DNA of 64,000 nt from Sycon ciliatum (GCF_964019385.1 NC_088643.1:78011626-78075625), one strand, 5' to 3'; shown: positions 30,672-42,253, counted from the first letter of the stretch. The notes: generated by a model from the letters alone, not told the origin. A program made the numbers and translations.

Positions 30672-31710
30672 TAGGCACCGGCGGATTATGCCGGCATAAC
30701 TTACATGTAATTATTGCCTATTGGCATAATTTTCTTGGTTGAAAATTTGGAGCATAATTTGGCATCCTTTCAGAGGTAGGAGCAAAACTACATTGTACAC
30801 GATTGTACCACAGTGTCATGCACCTGGTCATGTATGTAGGCTACACATGCGTGTACAATGCACCTGATCAGTGCTGCCCTAGCCCTGGTGGCATGCATGG
30901 TAAAGGGTTCGGAGGTCATGCAGGTTGTGTTTTCAATGGAAAGCAGGGTAGAAACTACCGCAATACATTATTGTATGCTCGAACTCGTCTTCTTCAAAGT
31001 TCTTTCTCACACTGATACAGTACATATAGCAGAAGATGCGAGTGAATCAGCCTTCATCAGGTATCCTGGGGCGGACGAGACAGTGACCAGTGGTGGCGGG
31101 TAGTCCGCAAAACTCCGCGTACATAATGTACAATCATGTACATTATGCATGTTACGTAGTCATGACCTCTGGATGTTAGCAGCCATGACTGCAGGCTTAT
31201 GGATAGTGCTCTAATAAAAACAATTATTATTTAGGTACAGTTGATCACGATTCGGTCATGATGGAAGGAGAGGTGGAGCTACGGGAGAGATGAGCTGATT
31301 ATTTGAAGGGTGAGGGTGACATCGGTAAGACAAGTATGACGATTTATACGAAGACAGTTGAACATGATCATTTTCAAAGGTAACTCAAACTAATTTGGCA
31401 ATGAAACTATTTTTTTTACAAAAGAAGCCAACTTATGAATAGAAGAAGTAATGTTTTCTCTTCCATGTTGATCTCTAGCATGCATGGACACCTTGGTAGG
31501 GGGATAATCATGTAACATTTTGTTGTACTTATGGCCACTTGCAAGTACGAAAAAGGCACAATTTTCCAAACTTTGAGGCTCCATAAATACAACAAAGTGA
31601 ATAAGTATCCCCGCATGCCAAAGCATAATTTTGAGGATTTTGCGAGCATAATGCGAGAATCCATGAAAGCATAATTCCATGATTTCGCAAGCATAATCCG
31701 CTGGAGCCTA
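30672..31710. mobile_element. TIR element of about 1.04 kb, non-autonomous
   Basis: The left end taggcaccggcggattatgc and right end gcataatccgctggagccta are inverted repeats with two mismatches. The inside repeats gcataat motifs and has no transposase frame. It sits inside the right copy of the duplicated block and is missing from the left copy. Confidence 0.7.
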
Positions 31711-32461
31711 ATGTGCGCTGATTTGTGTTCCTCTCAGTAGAAGAATCAAGAGTGGAATCATGGTACTGTTGCCAGGAATTTATATGCACGGTCACTACAT
31801 TTCGACCAGTATGGCTACTGTATGCTTCGTCTTGGGGTGAGACAAGGAAAAGTTGTCATAAAGAGGTGTGAGCCCGCCTCTCGGCACGTACACTGATGGA
31901 AGTTTTGTCAGTTGTCACTCGTTGCTGAGAGAAGGACATGAATTATACTAATAATTATGACGACCAGTTGGAGGAGGGGGTGAGTCTCGGTTGAAATGCT
32001 TTCTATTCATTTTATAACTTTTATGACGAATCAAGGATGCTCGATTCCTTTGCACAAATCGATGTAGTGGACCGGTAGACCAGGCCTGACTCGCCGGCGG
32101 TTGTTGACGGAGTCACGGCTGCAGGAATGAGTGCGACAATGGTATGGGTGTCAAGCAATTGGCCATCCGCGATGCCAATGAGTGCGACAATGGTATGGGT
32201 GTCAAGCAATTGGCCATCCGCGATGCCTATTATGTGATGAGTGACTAGCCCTTCCCAAGGGTTAGAGTTCAGCATGCTGTCCGCAGATTGAGCTCCAAAC
32301 CAGGAGAAAGATGAGATTTTCAAAAAGGATTTTCAAAAAGGAACCGTTTTGAAAGAGAACAGAAATATAGACTTGTTTCGTTTGATCTCTCTCAACTGTA
32401 CTGTAAACACATCATTCATATGTCAGCAACTCTGTACTACCAGCTATGCGTACGGGTAGCT

Positions 32462-34081
32462 CTAGAGTTTAATTTCATAATTTTTTGTGATGAAGTCATA
32501 TTGAGCAATGGAGTTCATCAGATTCTTTAGCAACTTGGGAGTCCATTTCACATGATTTCTAGTTCTTGATCTGACAGGCTTGACTATACTCGCTGAGTCC
32601 TCAATGTAATCAGACGGACATTGGATTTTCAGATCATCGCATAGTTTTCTGAGTGTGGAAACAGGATCAGCAACCATATCCTCACAGCGCACATCCACAG
32701 TTCGGTAGCGTGCCTTGACTTTAGCCACAGCATCCACCATTCCCGTGTACGTCTTGATGGCACCAGCTAGCCTCCTCGGGTCATCCAAAACTTCCTTTGC
32801 CTCGACGACTGTTCCGTTGATGATTTTCCTCTCTCGTCTGTTCCGGAGCAAAATTGTTGCTACGTTGTCTAGTGGGTGCCGTATCACGTGAACAAACACA
32901 AGCTTAATGTTAAGAGCTTTGGAGATCTGCTCAAATACATCACCATCGATTTTCGCTCTATGCACACCATTAATGAGCTTAGCTGTGCGGCCACCGTGCT
33001 TGTCACCAATAATGGTGATGGACTTGTTATAGTTCCCTTGCCACTGATGGGGCACACCGTACGTATAGCCATTGCGTGTCTTTGAGTAGCGACTCCCGGG
33101 TGCAGCGGCACGCAGGGAATAGTATGCCTGCTGGAATGTCTCATTGAAGAGAGTGTTGAACACCGTCATACGGGTCTGCTCTGATTTCTCCAGACCTTCC
33201 CAGTGGCTCAGCATATCGTATTCGTGCGAGACAACCATATGAGGGTGTGCGTCTAGCTGAGCTGCAACCAAACTGTGACAGCTGCGCGGATAGCCAACAA
33301 ACAAGATGAACTCCCGCACATGTTTTGCTATATCTTCTGACACGCCATGCTGCTGTCTACCTTGATTCGCCCATACACCAGCTGCAGACTCAACATTTAG
33401 TGATGGCCGCTTGGAGACAAATGGAAATGGATGAATGACGCCATCCTCATCAATACCCTTGTCGCCATGAGTATCAGTTAGCTGTGCATGTTTTCTGTTG
33501 CTCAAGATTCTGGACTGAAACCTAGTGGAAGGTGATGATCCAGATTTCCCATCCTTTCGCTTATGGTCCGACTCACTAGATAGAGCTGCTGATTTTTTGG
33601 TGACATGATTGCTGGCTTTAGTAGCTGTTGTTCCGAACTTGGCTGATAACAGACGACCGGCCTTCCCTTTGGTATCCGTATGGTCAAATAATGGAGTCTG
33701 TCTCTCCTCACCCACTGCCAAACTGGCTTCTTGGGTTTCTTTGTAGTTGCGGGCAGCTGCAGGTATGGGCTCTTCTTTATCAGAGCTTCTCTGGACTACT
33801 TCCTTCTGCTGTAGTCTTCTGCTCCTGTCAGATTGCTCCAGGTCAAAGTCACCGAAAACCTCCACTGCGGGCATCCCGGTAGTAGGATGTCGCCTGCCCT
33901 CCCTGGCGTTGTGTTGGTTGCTGCCACTGACCTGCCTTTTGCGTCCCAGGCCATCCTGGTCTGCGTCCTGTGACGTTGGTGTGCCATTGTCCGGTAGGGC
34001 CACAGAGCGGATATACAGAACTAATGCAAGTCCTACCAGCACACACCCAGCAACGGTTCGACTGGTCTTTGCTAGCCTCAT
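32462..34081 (-). CDS. Type II membrane sulfotransferase, intact single-exon gene
   Basis: The open frame has 539 codons from ATG at 34079-34081 to TAA at 32462-32464. Residues 1-8 are a basic cytosolic tail and 9-27 a hydrophobic signal anchor (AGCVLVGLALVLYI). Residues 30-215 are a Ser/Thr/Lys-rich stem, and 256-539 a sulfotransferase domain. The 5'-phosphosulfate loop is FVGYPRSCHSLV (261-272), close to the G-x-P-R-S-G-T-S/T pattern. The 3'-phosphate region is VIRHPLDNVATILLRN (399-414), with the R-x-P and following small residues expected for PAPS binding. Sequons are seen at 32, 313, 352 and 422. The enzyme should move sulfate from PAPS to a sugar or protein acceptor in the Golgi lumen; the acceptor cannot be told. 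Two damaged relatives lie at 17291-19434 and 7510-7885. Confidence 0.9.
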   Translation of the reverse strand: MRLAKTSRTVAGCVLVGLALVLYIRSVALPDNGTPTSQDADQDGLGRKRQVSGSNQHNAREGRRHPTTGMPAVEVFGDFDLEQSDRSRRLQQKEVVQRSSDKEEPIPAAARNYKETQEASLAVGEERQTPLFDHTDTKGKAGRLLSAKFGTTATKASNHVTKKSAALSSESDHKRKDGKSGSSPSTRFQSRILSNRKHAQLTDTHGDKGIDEDGVIHPFPFVSKRPSLNVESAAGVWANQGRQQHGVSEDIAKHVREFILFVGYPRSCHSLVAAQLDAHPHMVVSHEYDMLSHWEGLEKSEQTRMTVFNTLFNETFQQAYYSLRAAAPGSRYSKTRNGYTYGVPHQWQGNYNKSITIIGDKHGGRTAKLINGVHRAKIDGDVFEQISKALNIKLVFVHVIRHPLDNVATILLRNRRERKIINGTVVEAKEVLDDPRRLAGAIKTYTGMVDAVAKVKARYRTVDVRCEDMVADPVSTLRKLCDDLKIQCPSDYIEDSASIVKPVRSRTRNHVKWTPKLLKNLMNSIAQYDFITKNYEIKL

Positions 34082-34099
34082 CAGAGTTCCTGGCTCCCT

Positions 34100-35310
34100 T
34101 TACGATATTAGTACTACTGAAGTATTAGCAGAAGTAGCGAGTAGTCACATTGAGCATGGACAACCTCAGCAAGCACAGACCGATCCGCACCATTCACGTC
34201 CCGCCTGCAAAACTCACCGACATCTGGTCAGTCACACGCAAGCACCAGCGTTCGAACAAAGACACAAGACTTAGTATTTTATAGTTCACTGCGGTGCTAC
34301 TGTGTCTAAATCAGCGCTTATTCCTGATCACCAGACATCCGATGCTTTGCTCACACTTCCAGGAAAATCTCGCGGCATCGCTCCCCGATGAAATAAAGCA
34401 CAGGGCCACTTTTCGAGCCAGTCGGCTATTCTGGAGCACTTCGTCTACAACAAAAACGATGCCAGCAACTAGCCACCATCTACGTTACTAGACAGTTATC
34501 AAGTATTTTTTGTTGGAAAATCTAGCTACAAATGACTGAGTGTCAAGTGTGCCATACAAACAGCGCTAGCTGGTTCCCTACGCGATCGAAGCATCAACAC
34601 TGTCATGCGCATATGCACACACAGTACAGGTTATGACTCTGTGCAATTTTCATGAAAGCTTCACGACAGGATGGTAGACTCATCCTGGAGTCATGTCATG
34701 AGACGCCAACACTGGCAACAGACTCAGCTGAGAAAGACTAAGTCCGAGTCGAGTCGACTTGACTCGGCGTTCCCCCGCACTTCACGCTGTCACGCTCACA
34801 CTGTGACAGTCTCACTCCTGGCGCATCAGTTCGCTCGCGCTGCCTTCAAGTAGTTCAACGGCTCCAGCGTCCCAGCCGGCTCATGCCCAGACATCGGATG
34901 CGGATCAAAGACAACAAAACAATGGTGAATATTGCAGCTGGCTACCAGGGAGTCGTAAATACCCGGTATTTTACGACTCCCTGCTGGCTACCACCATGAC
35001 CGGCACTAGCCATCACCGGACAGGCTACACTGCCTGCACCGGTACGATGGAGTCGTGCACAGACAGTGAGTAGGATCAAGATTATACACATTCATACAGG
35101 CGTGGCGCATGAGAATCCGCTGCAGATCCGTTTCTATTCTATGGCGTTTGGCGCACAGCTGTCACCAACTGTCCGAGTGCAAGTGACTTCGGCGGTGCCA
35201 CCAAAATAGTGCAGCAAAGTAAAGCGACAGGCGAATGGTCTCTGCGGCTGTTGAATCGGATGATTAGGTGTCCCGGCTCCAGCGCCCAGCGGGCATCCCA
35301 ACACAGGTCT
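34100..35310. other. No gene recognised; sulfotransferase upstream flank
   Basis: No coding frames of convincing quality. It presumably contains the promoter of the sulfotransferase gene, but I cannot point to a motif. A 38-base hairpin lies at 34946-34983. Confidence 0.5.
34946..34983. repeat. 38-base near-perfect palindrome
   Basis: The left half cagggagtcgtaaatacc and the right half ggtattttacgactccctg are reverse complements apart from one missing A. A second copy of the palindrome is at 37380-37417. Confidence 0.85.
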
Positions 35311-35312
35311 GC

Positions 35313-35734
35313 ACTGACCCTGCAGCCATCTGGAGCTGACAGCCAAGTCACACACTCACGTTGTATGGTCATGATTGACTAGTATTGTGACAAAATGATA
35401 CAAAATGGAAGAAACTGTCAAGAAAGAGATACAAATGTGCGAGAGTAGAGATGCAAATCAACTCCGACAAAACGAAAGCAAGGGAAGGTTGAGTGAACTA
35501 CAGTAGTAAAGGGTCTGATACAGTACTGACCCTGCAGCCATCTGGAGCTGACAGCCAAGTCACACACTCACGTTGTATGGTCATGATTGACTAGTATTGT
35601 GACAAAATGATACAAAATGGAAGAAACTGTCAAGAAAGAGATACAAATGTGCGAGAGTAGAGATGCAAATCAACTCCGACAAAACGAAAGCAAGGGAAGG
35701 TTGAGTGAACTACAGTAGTAAAGGGTCTGATACA
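35313..35734. repeat. Perfect tandem duplication of 212 bases
   Basis: The sequence beginning actgaccctgcagccatctg at 35313 repeats at 35525 without visible differences for the unit. The identity suggests a recent event or an assembly artefact. Confidence 0.85.
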
Positions 35735-35834
35735 GAGCCTGAGTGGGTAATGGAGATACATGTACCGATTAGACCTCGGAGTTGATAAGTGCCAACTGCC
35801 AAGCACGAGAACAACGTAGGTTACTGATAAGGGA

Positions 35835-35836
<2 letters not shown>

Positions 35837-35921
<85 letters not shown>
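35837..35921. repeat. (GA)n microsatellite
   Basis: About 85 bases of GA repeat. Confidence 0.95.
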
Positions 35922-35924
<3 letters not shown>

Positions 35925-36563
35925 CGGACGGCTACTCGGTACATGATTATATTGTTGTTGTCGTCGCCGTCGTTGTTGTTTCAAATCCTTATTCTCACGA
36001 TAGCCAGTGGCCAATAAGAGATCATAGTGTGAGAGAGGAGAAAGAGTGAGGAAGAATGGGGGGGGGGGGGTTGTTGTCGCCGTCGTTGTTGTTCAGTGTT
36101 GTTGTTTTGCTATTGTTGTTGCCGTTGGCAGTTGTAGACCGTGTTGTTGCTGTGCTTTTATCTAGAAAGTCGCATCACAAATAAGCAACTATCACTATGC
36201 CTTCTTACTCTTAAGACTCTCAGACTCTTAGTTCTTCCTCCTATCCTACATGGGTAGCTACATGATTCGAAAACTCCATGTGATGTACATGTAATTACGT
36301 TGGGCGGAACCTCACCCCCCCCCCCCCACACACACACGTGTAGGGTTCCCTGACTACATAATTGTACATGTACCACAAGTAACAATTGCAACACGTCGTA
36401 GCAAGAGTACAGTCATAGCCGCGTGACCCATATTGGCTTATCACAAGTACAGTAACTACTTCTGACGTCCGACAAAGTTCCGTGCAGCATGTAGCAAATG
36501 ATGTGGCAAGATCACAGGCCCATATTTCGCGCTCGTCACGGCTCGTGCCGCTTGAATCCGTTA

Positions 36564-36800
36564 CAGTTGTCCCTCTTTAATCCAGCAAATTTATAACCAG
36601 CACCCTCTATAAACAAGCACAATTTTTTTAATCCAGCAAATTTATAACCAGCACCCTCCATAACCAGCACAATTGTTCTGTAACCAAAATGTCCTTTTCA
36701 TGCCCATTGCAGCTATAAATCATTTTGCTAATCCAGCACCCTCCCATTCCAGCAGAGTTTCCGTAGCACAACATGGTGCCGGATTACAAAGAGACCATTG
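36564..36800. mobile_element. Tigger/mariner-type MITE, degraded
   Basis: Begins cagttgtccctctttaatcc after TA at 36562-36563 and ends ggattacaaagagaccattg, its inverted repeat with several mismatches. The inside repeats tccagcaaatttataaccag. No frame for a transposase. Confidence 0.6.
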
Positions 36801-36944
36801 GATTAAAACTCATGCGTAATCTAATCAGTAACTAGCCGAACGACAAAAGCCATAATAATTATTGATACTGCATTCTTGGCTACTCGGCTATAGCACTTAC
36901 CTTAGACATGACTGGTGTGATTCTGGCCATGCATCTAACCACCT

Positions 36945-37024
36945 CCCTAAAATAAGCGCCTCGCCTCTTGATGGGCCTGGAATGTCTATTAAAGCACCTC
37001 CACCCTAATTCAGGAAAATACGGT
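36945..37024. repeat. Solo pogo-like transposon terminus
   Basis: Ends with aattcaggaaaatacggta, the reverse complement of a taccgtattttcctg start like that at 62578. It is preceded by aaaataagcgcctcgcctct. No partner end was found. Confidence 0.4.
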
Positions 37025-37379
37025 ACATGTATAGGTTAGGCAGTCAGCACCAACTGCCAAGCTCATGAGGACTAAACACATGTATAGGAATTGGGAAATG
37101 AAACAAAGCAAGAGCTTAAGAGACCTAACTGCTAAGGAAATGAAACAAAGCAAGAGATCTAACTGCTAAGCCACGATTACACTGGTCAAGCAGCAGCAGA
37201 GGTAGCTGAAAAGGTGGGTGGGGGAACCGCTCTTCGAGGTATGTTCAGGTACTTATAGACAGGCTGTCAGCTGGACCAAAAGTAACATCACTACAAGTAA
37301 TGCGGATGAATGGGAGAAAGAGGGAAACAAGATCTAGGACTAGCATGCCAGATAACTACAATGGTGATGTAGTTACAGG

Positions 37380-37417
37380 CAGGGAGTCGTAAAATACCGG
37401 TATTTTATGACTCCCTG
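37380..37417. repeat. 38-base near-perfect palindrome, second copy
   Basis: The halves cagggagtcgtaaaatacc and ggtattttatgactccctg pair at 18 of 19 positions. It has the same sequence as the hairpin at 34946-34983. Confidence 0.85.
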
Positions 37418-37429
37418 GTTACATGTAGT

Positions 37430-38785
37430 ACGTGTCGTTGGTTATGGTTTGAAGTTACACAGGCTGAGCAAACCAGGACACTACGGGACCACTATGGGAG
37501 TCCTACTACTAGCCCAGGCCAGCAACTGGACTGTCACAGCCGAAGCATGAAAAAAGAGAGAGAATGCTGAACAGCCAGGGAACGCAAGGGCATGTTCAGA
37601 CGTCGCGGTGATTACTACTACACTAGTCCTGTTTGGTTTTTGCTTGTATTATAAAACACGGAAACACACCGAGAACACTAACCCTACAATCTGGAATTGC
37701 AACACACACACGGTTATGCTGTCATGGTTTCTGATATACAAACATGAGTTCGGATGAGTGAACCAACGCTGGGCAAGCAGTTGGATGTTACGTAGAACAG
37801 CCGGGCTGGGGTTTGGACGACGATCATAGCACGGAGCAGTAGAGAGCATTGCTTACAGCCGACCTGCAAACATGCGTATCTGAGTAACGCTATCTTGGAC
37901 TCTCGGTCATCTGTGTATGTGCGCACCGGTGCTATTGTTTCTGGCAAAACGTCAAAGAATGGAACAGTGAACGGTGAGCACTTCGGCGCGAACACTGAGA
38001 GAGCGTCAGGATGGAGCTAGGATAGGTTGGACTTTTGCAGCTGAAAAGGAGACCGCACACCTAAGTCGGGCTTGGGATTTCTTGCCAGAACATCTAAAAG
38101 CATACGAAGGGAAGTCACTGTTCTCTTTCAGGTTGCAAGCAAGTCACTCACTCATGGACAACTCGTCATAGCTACACTGCATCATATAAGACACATGTCC
38201 ATGCTGAGAGCATCGAACAAGCCACGACAGGGATAAAAGCTCATTATCGGCTGGCTGCCGGCGAAGAACATCAGAGATTGGCTGTCGTAAGTAGTCCAGC
38301 TTCACTGAGCTGATGCTTATTCACCAGAGTATTGTGTCATCGGCCGATAGCCAGTTGAACCGCTCTACAGCACAAACAACAAAGGCGAACAACAGGAGCA
38401 TTATTGGTTGACTCAGACAAAGTGACCCCGGTTGAACTGCACAGCAGATAGCCATCGACATGAGATTTTCAAAATAAATACAGGTAATTGTATAGCTGGT
38501 GGTAACGCGGACGTGCAAACTTTACTTCTTTTTTTTTTACAGTGGAGTCGCGTGCCAAAGAACGGCCAGCGTGAAGTACTAAGAAAGCCACAGCCTAAAG
38601 TTAAGAACAACGGTGTTGGTTTTCTGGCAGCTTGTGGGATACAGTCATATGATTCAGTACAAATTGCTTCTAAGAACGTGCTATGATAACACGGGCAGAC
38701 CGCTGAAAGATAAGAACGTCCCAGGCTAACACCTTGAAAACAACGTTCCTGGGCCGTTGCCGGTATCAATAGGGAGAGATAACTT
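37430..38785. other. No gene recognised
   Basis: Contains a minus-strand open stretch (37869-37995) that I could not join in phase to the large gene upstream. Otherwise nothing is supported. Confidence 0.45.
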
Positions 38786-38787
38786 AG

Positions 38788-38791
<4 letters not shown>

Positions 38792-38864
<73 letters not shown>
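38792..38864. repeat. (GA)n microsatellite
   Basis: About 73 bases of GA repeat. Confidence 0.95.
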
Positions 38865-38866
<2 letters not shown>

Positions 38867-39599
38867 AATTTCAGGTCGCAAGCGAGTCCACAAGAGGAGG
38901 ATATTGATCATGGATACTCGGGTCAAACAAAACTGCATCCCCCAAATAGAGATGCAGAGCCTGCATTTACACGACTGTATTATCATACCCATAGCCCCCT
39001 CCCCCCCCCCCCCCCCTCCCGTTTGCATCCCTTTTGACCAAGTCCAGTGATTTGTCACTCTTCACTCACTCCGCAGTGGAGTTGTCAGAACTTGAAATGG
39101 GACCAGAGATGGCAGGCATGACCTTGACGGGCACAGAGAGCATTGGAGCTCAAAAGTCAACATGCCTAAAGAGCAAGCACCCTGCAGCATGTTTGAATAG
39201 GTCTCATTGTAGCACAGTCCCTTCCTGTACTGTATCCGATACGAGTTACGGAGTAAACGTACATGTAGCTGAGTGGCAAACCTGTGGGATATAGTGCTGG
39301 CCCACCAATGATCTACACTTTCGGGCAAATATTAGTGTTTCGTTGTGTACTCCGCTCGCCCTCGTACTTCCAGGCTTTGGCTAGCCTGGAGGGCTACCTA
39401 GAGGGGTGCTTGACGCTGTGTCCGCTCAAAATTGCTCGCACGCACATGTACGGTATGGCACGGGGCCTTTGATCATCACAGAACCATGAACACAGAACCA
39501 TAAACACAGAACCACGAACACTGGCCCCCGGAGTGAAACATAACGTAATCTGACTAATCTCAACGGCACATTGTTTTTGAATCTAAGTACAAAAACGGG

Positions 39600-40135
39600 A
39601 AGTGAATGTGAGGCTGTTCCCGTGACATGCGCCGCTGCCGCCTGTGAATGTGAGGCTGTTCCTGTGACATGCGCTGCTGCCGCCTGTGAATGTGAGGCTG
39701 TTCCTGTGACATGCGCTGCTGCCGCCTGTGAATGTGAGGCTGTTCCTGTGACATGCGCCTGCGCTGCCGCCTGTGAATGTGAGGCTGTTCCTGTGACATG
39801 CGCCTGCGCTGCCGCCTGTGAATGTGAGGCTGTTCCTGTGACATGCGCCTGCGCTGCCGCCTGTGAATGTGAGGCTGTTCCTGTGACATGCGCCTGCGCT
39901 GCCGCCTGTGAATGTGAGGCTGTTCCTGTGACATGCGCCTGCGCTGCCGCCTGTGAATGTGAGGCTGTTCCTGTGACATGCGCCTGCGCTGCCGCCTGTG
40001 AATGTGAGGCTGTTCCTGTGACATGTGCCTGCGCTGCCGCCTGTGAATGTGAGGCTGTTCCTGTGACATGCGCCTGCGCTGCCGCCTGTGAATGTGAGGC
40101 TGTTCCTGTGACATGCGCCTGCGCTGCCGCCTGTT
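39600..40135. repeat. Minisatellite of 12 units, 42 then 45 bases
   Basis: Three 42-base units are followed by nine 45-base units; the longer unit has an extra tgc. Because both lengths are multiples of three, the array is open on both strands. The plus frame reads CECEAVPVTCAAA-type repeats in a 191-codon ORF (39571-40146) with 5 or 6 Cys per unit. The minus frame reads MSQEQPHIHRRQRR-type repeats. Neither frame has splice or promoter support, and it lies downstream of the last recognised exon of the minus-strand gene. Confidence 0.9.
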
Positions 40136-40224
40136 CTACCCTGTAGCTACATGTTCATTGGTAGCTACTAGCTAGTGAAGTGCCACTTCATCAACAAGGC
40201 AGAGCTGCATTCACTACACAGTCC

Positions 40225-40345
40225 AGCGCTTGTAGTGCTACGGCCTCCACAGCACTGCACAGCACAGCATAGCACAGCCCTCCACAGCACTGCATAGCAC
40301 AGCACAGCATTGCATAGCACAGCATTGCATAGCACAGCACAGCAG
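40225..40345. repeat. Short cagcac/cagcat repeats
   Basis: Degenerate tandem cagcacagcatag units over about 120 bases; no coding interpretation. Confidence 0.7.
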
Positions 40346-40421
40346 TTCTAGTCATGAGGCAGGAGTACACTAGCCAGCACTGTAGTGGACGCACCAACAC
40401 CACCACAACCCAGTCACTTAC

Positions 40422-40510
40422 TTCTTGACATGACTTTTGCGGATGCGCATAAAGAATCCATGAATATCGGCTCGCCATTTCTCTGGAAAGCCATACTTTG
40501 TGTAATTGGC
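40422..40510 (-). CDS. Exon 24 (last recognised) of the large minus-strand gene
   Basis: Acceptor tgtgtacag, donor GTAAGTG. Encodes ANYTKYGFPEKWRADIHGFF followed by a basic RIRKSHVKK end, phase 0 in and phase 2 out. A further 3' exon is expected but not identified. Confidence 0.6.
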
Positions 40511-40566
40511 CTGTACACATTCATCCAGAAGCACAGACACACAGATATACATGAACACACCTTCGA

Positions 40567-40850
40567 CCTTTTGACGCCCATCGCCAGAGGTGATGATAGC
40601 GATGCTAAAGCAGAATCCATAGCAACATGTGCTGGTAGTGCACCATTCAACAGCTTGCAAGGCTGAAGAATTACCCGCCACTATTCAGCCTGGTCTACAC
40701 CGCACAGCCATTGGAAGTTTTTTTCCCGGCCAGTGAATCCCTACATTTTGGTCTTTCTCCTTTTCTCCCCGCACACACATTACACCACATACTCCCGCAT
40801 AACTGGTTGTTGGTAACCACCCAGCAGGATGAAAGAAAAGTCAGCACCCC
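40567..40850 (-). repeat. SINE copy 2, without tRNA head
   Basis: Reverse-oriented relative of 4690-4990, with the tagggattcactggcc motif at 40729-40743 and the tail gcccatcgccagagg at 40576. It lies in the intron between exons 23 and 24. Confidence 0.75.
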
Positions 40851-41537
40851 CTCCCCCCCCCCACACACACACCCGCACATACATGCCACAGCCAAAAATC
40901 ATGACAAGACAACAGCCACATTCCGCCACAAGAAGTCACCAACCTTGAGCGTTTTCACCCACACGCACAGCCGATCCCTGTAAGAAACCTCTACCCTTGT
41001 GGACTCGATTTGCTGCAGACACACAGACACACAGACACAGCCAATATGTACACACAGCAAAAACATAAGCATAGGTGCTTATCCCAGCCCAACAAAAATC
41101 ATCCGTTTCTTTCCACTCAAGCACTAAAGTCAGCCCAAACCAATGGTCTGCCGAAAGTCTGCCGAAGTCTGCCGAAGTCTGCCGAAAACACAACAGGACC
41201 TGTTCACACTGCCTCGACCTGTGTATCCTGTGTATCTGGACTCATGCCTATTCACAAGCATCGTTTTTCGTTTGTTTGGAGAATCGTTAGATTTAGCATT
41301 TTTCAATCCACGTACATTTTCCAAAAATTGTGACACACCAGCACCAGACCGGTAGTCAACATGTCAGTATTCACTAGTGCAGCCAGGCGGTGATTAGCGG
41401 GTAGCTGAACTTCATTCATCTGAACATGTTGATTATCTGAACTTCATTCATTCTTGCACCCATCTGACACTCATCTGAACACCTCGATCAACTGAACAGC
41501 TGGGCTCGAGGAGAATTGTACGACAGCAGTTGTATAC

Positions 41538-41666
41538 CCACATGCCAATTTGTGCCTCACTATGCACATCTTCGCCAACTGCCTTTATTGCTCGCACAAT
41601 ACAGTCAAGAGTTAGTGCTGCCATAGCAGCTATCTTCGCTGAGCATTCACGCATTACAGAGGCACA
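41538..41666 (-). CDS. Exon 23 of the large minus-strand gene (weak acceptor)
   Basis: Encodes CASVMRECSAKIAAMAALTL and continues to EAQIGMW, with a GTATAC donor. Phase 0 on both sides fits its neighbours, but the acceptor gtgtgtgag has a poor pyrimidine tract, so its 5' border may differ. Confidence 0.45.
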
Positions 41667-42157
41667 CTCACACACGGAATGGTACATTATCGTTCAGCAC
41701 AATAACTACAGCCACTGACCACCAATGCGGCACACCATGATTCTTCTTTTACCCAATGGCAACAATTAGTGGAGGACTGGTCGTGCTGATGGTATTGACG
41801 GATAGCCTCGGGCCAACCCACACCCTTTTCCGCTAAAACACCAGTGCGAAAATGGCCGTCATGGCTGAGGAAGTGGCTTTCATGTGCTCATCTGAGTTGC
41901 CATGTATATGCACCTGAATCCCGGCTTTGCCTCATTCCCCTTTATGTTCACGCCACCTGTTTTGGACCACCAGTTGCCTGATGATCGTGCAAAACGTGAA
42001 ACTCGGAGTTGCAACATAGCTTATTTTTCTCTGTCTGTCTGTCTGTCTCTATCTCTCTACTGACTGAGTGGAAAGCCCTGCCTTCCAGGGGCACACTTCG
42101 GGTTGCCGTGGAGTACCCTACTTGATTGCACACCCAGGGGAGGGGAGGGGGACTTAC

Positions 42158-42253
42158 CTGCACTGTCTTCGCCAGGGCTTCTCTAAACGCCTTTTCCACT
42201 GACGCGGGTGAACACTTGTGGAGTGCATCAAATATTGCTGCGTGGTGCTTGTA
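42158..42253 (-). CDS. Exon 22 of the large minus-strand gene
   Basis: Acceptor ccgtttgcag, donor GTAAGTC. Encodes YKHHAAIFDALHKCSPASVE and a helical AKTVQ end in phase 0. It is separated from exon 21 by a 4.2-kb intron holding two TIR elements, a hairpin MITE and a plus-strand ORF. Confidence 0.7.

Larger units (their letters stand above)
30535..34081. repeat. Segmental duplication, right copy
   Basis: Right-hand partner of 15485-19434. It contains the TIR element 30672-31710 but lacks the LTR pair and the piggyBac-like element, so it serves as the empty-site reference. Confidence 0.85.

Noticed and set aside
37869..37995. Minus-strand open stretch with CSPFTVPFFDVLPETIAPVR as a further exon of the large gene
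   Set aside because: Its acceptor at ctctctcag gives the wrong phase after exon 24, and the donor GTCGGC is weak.
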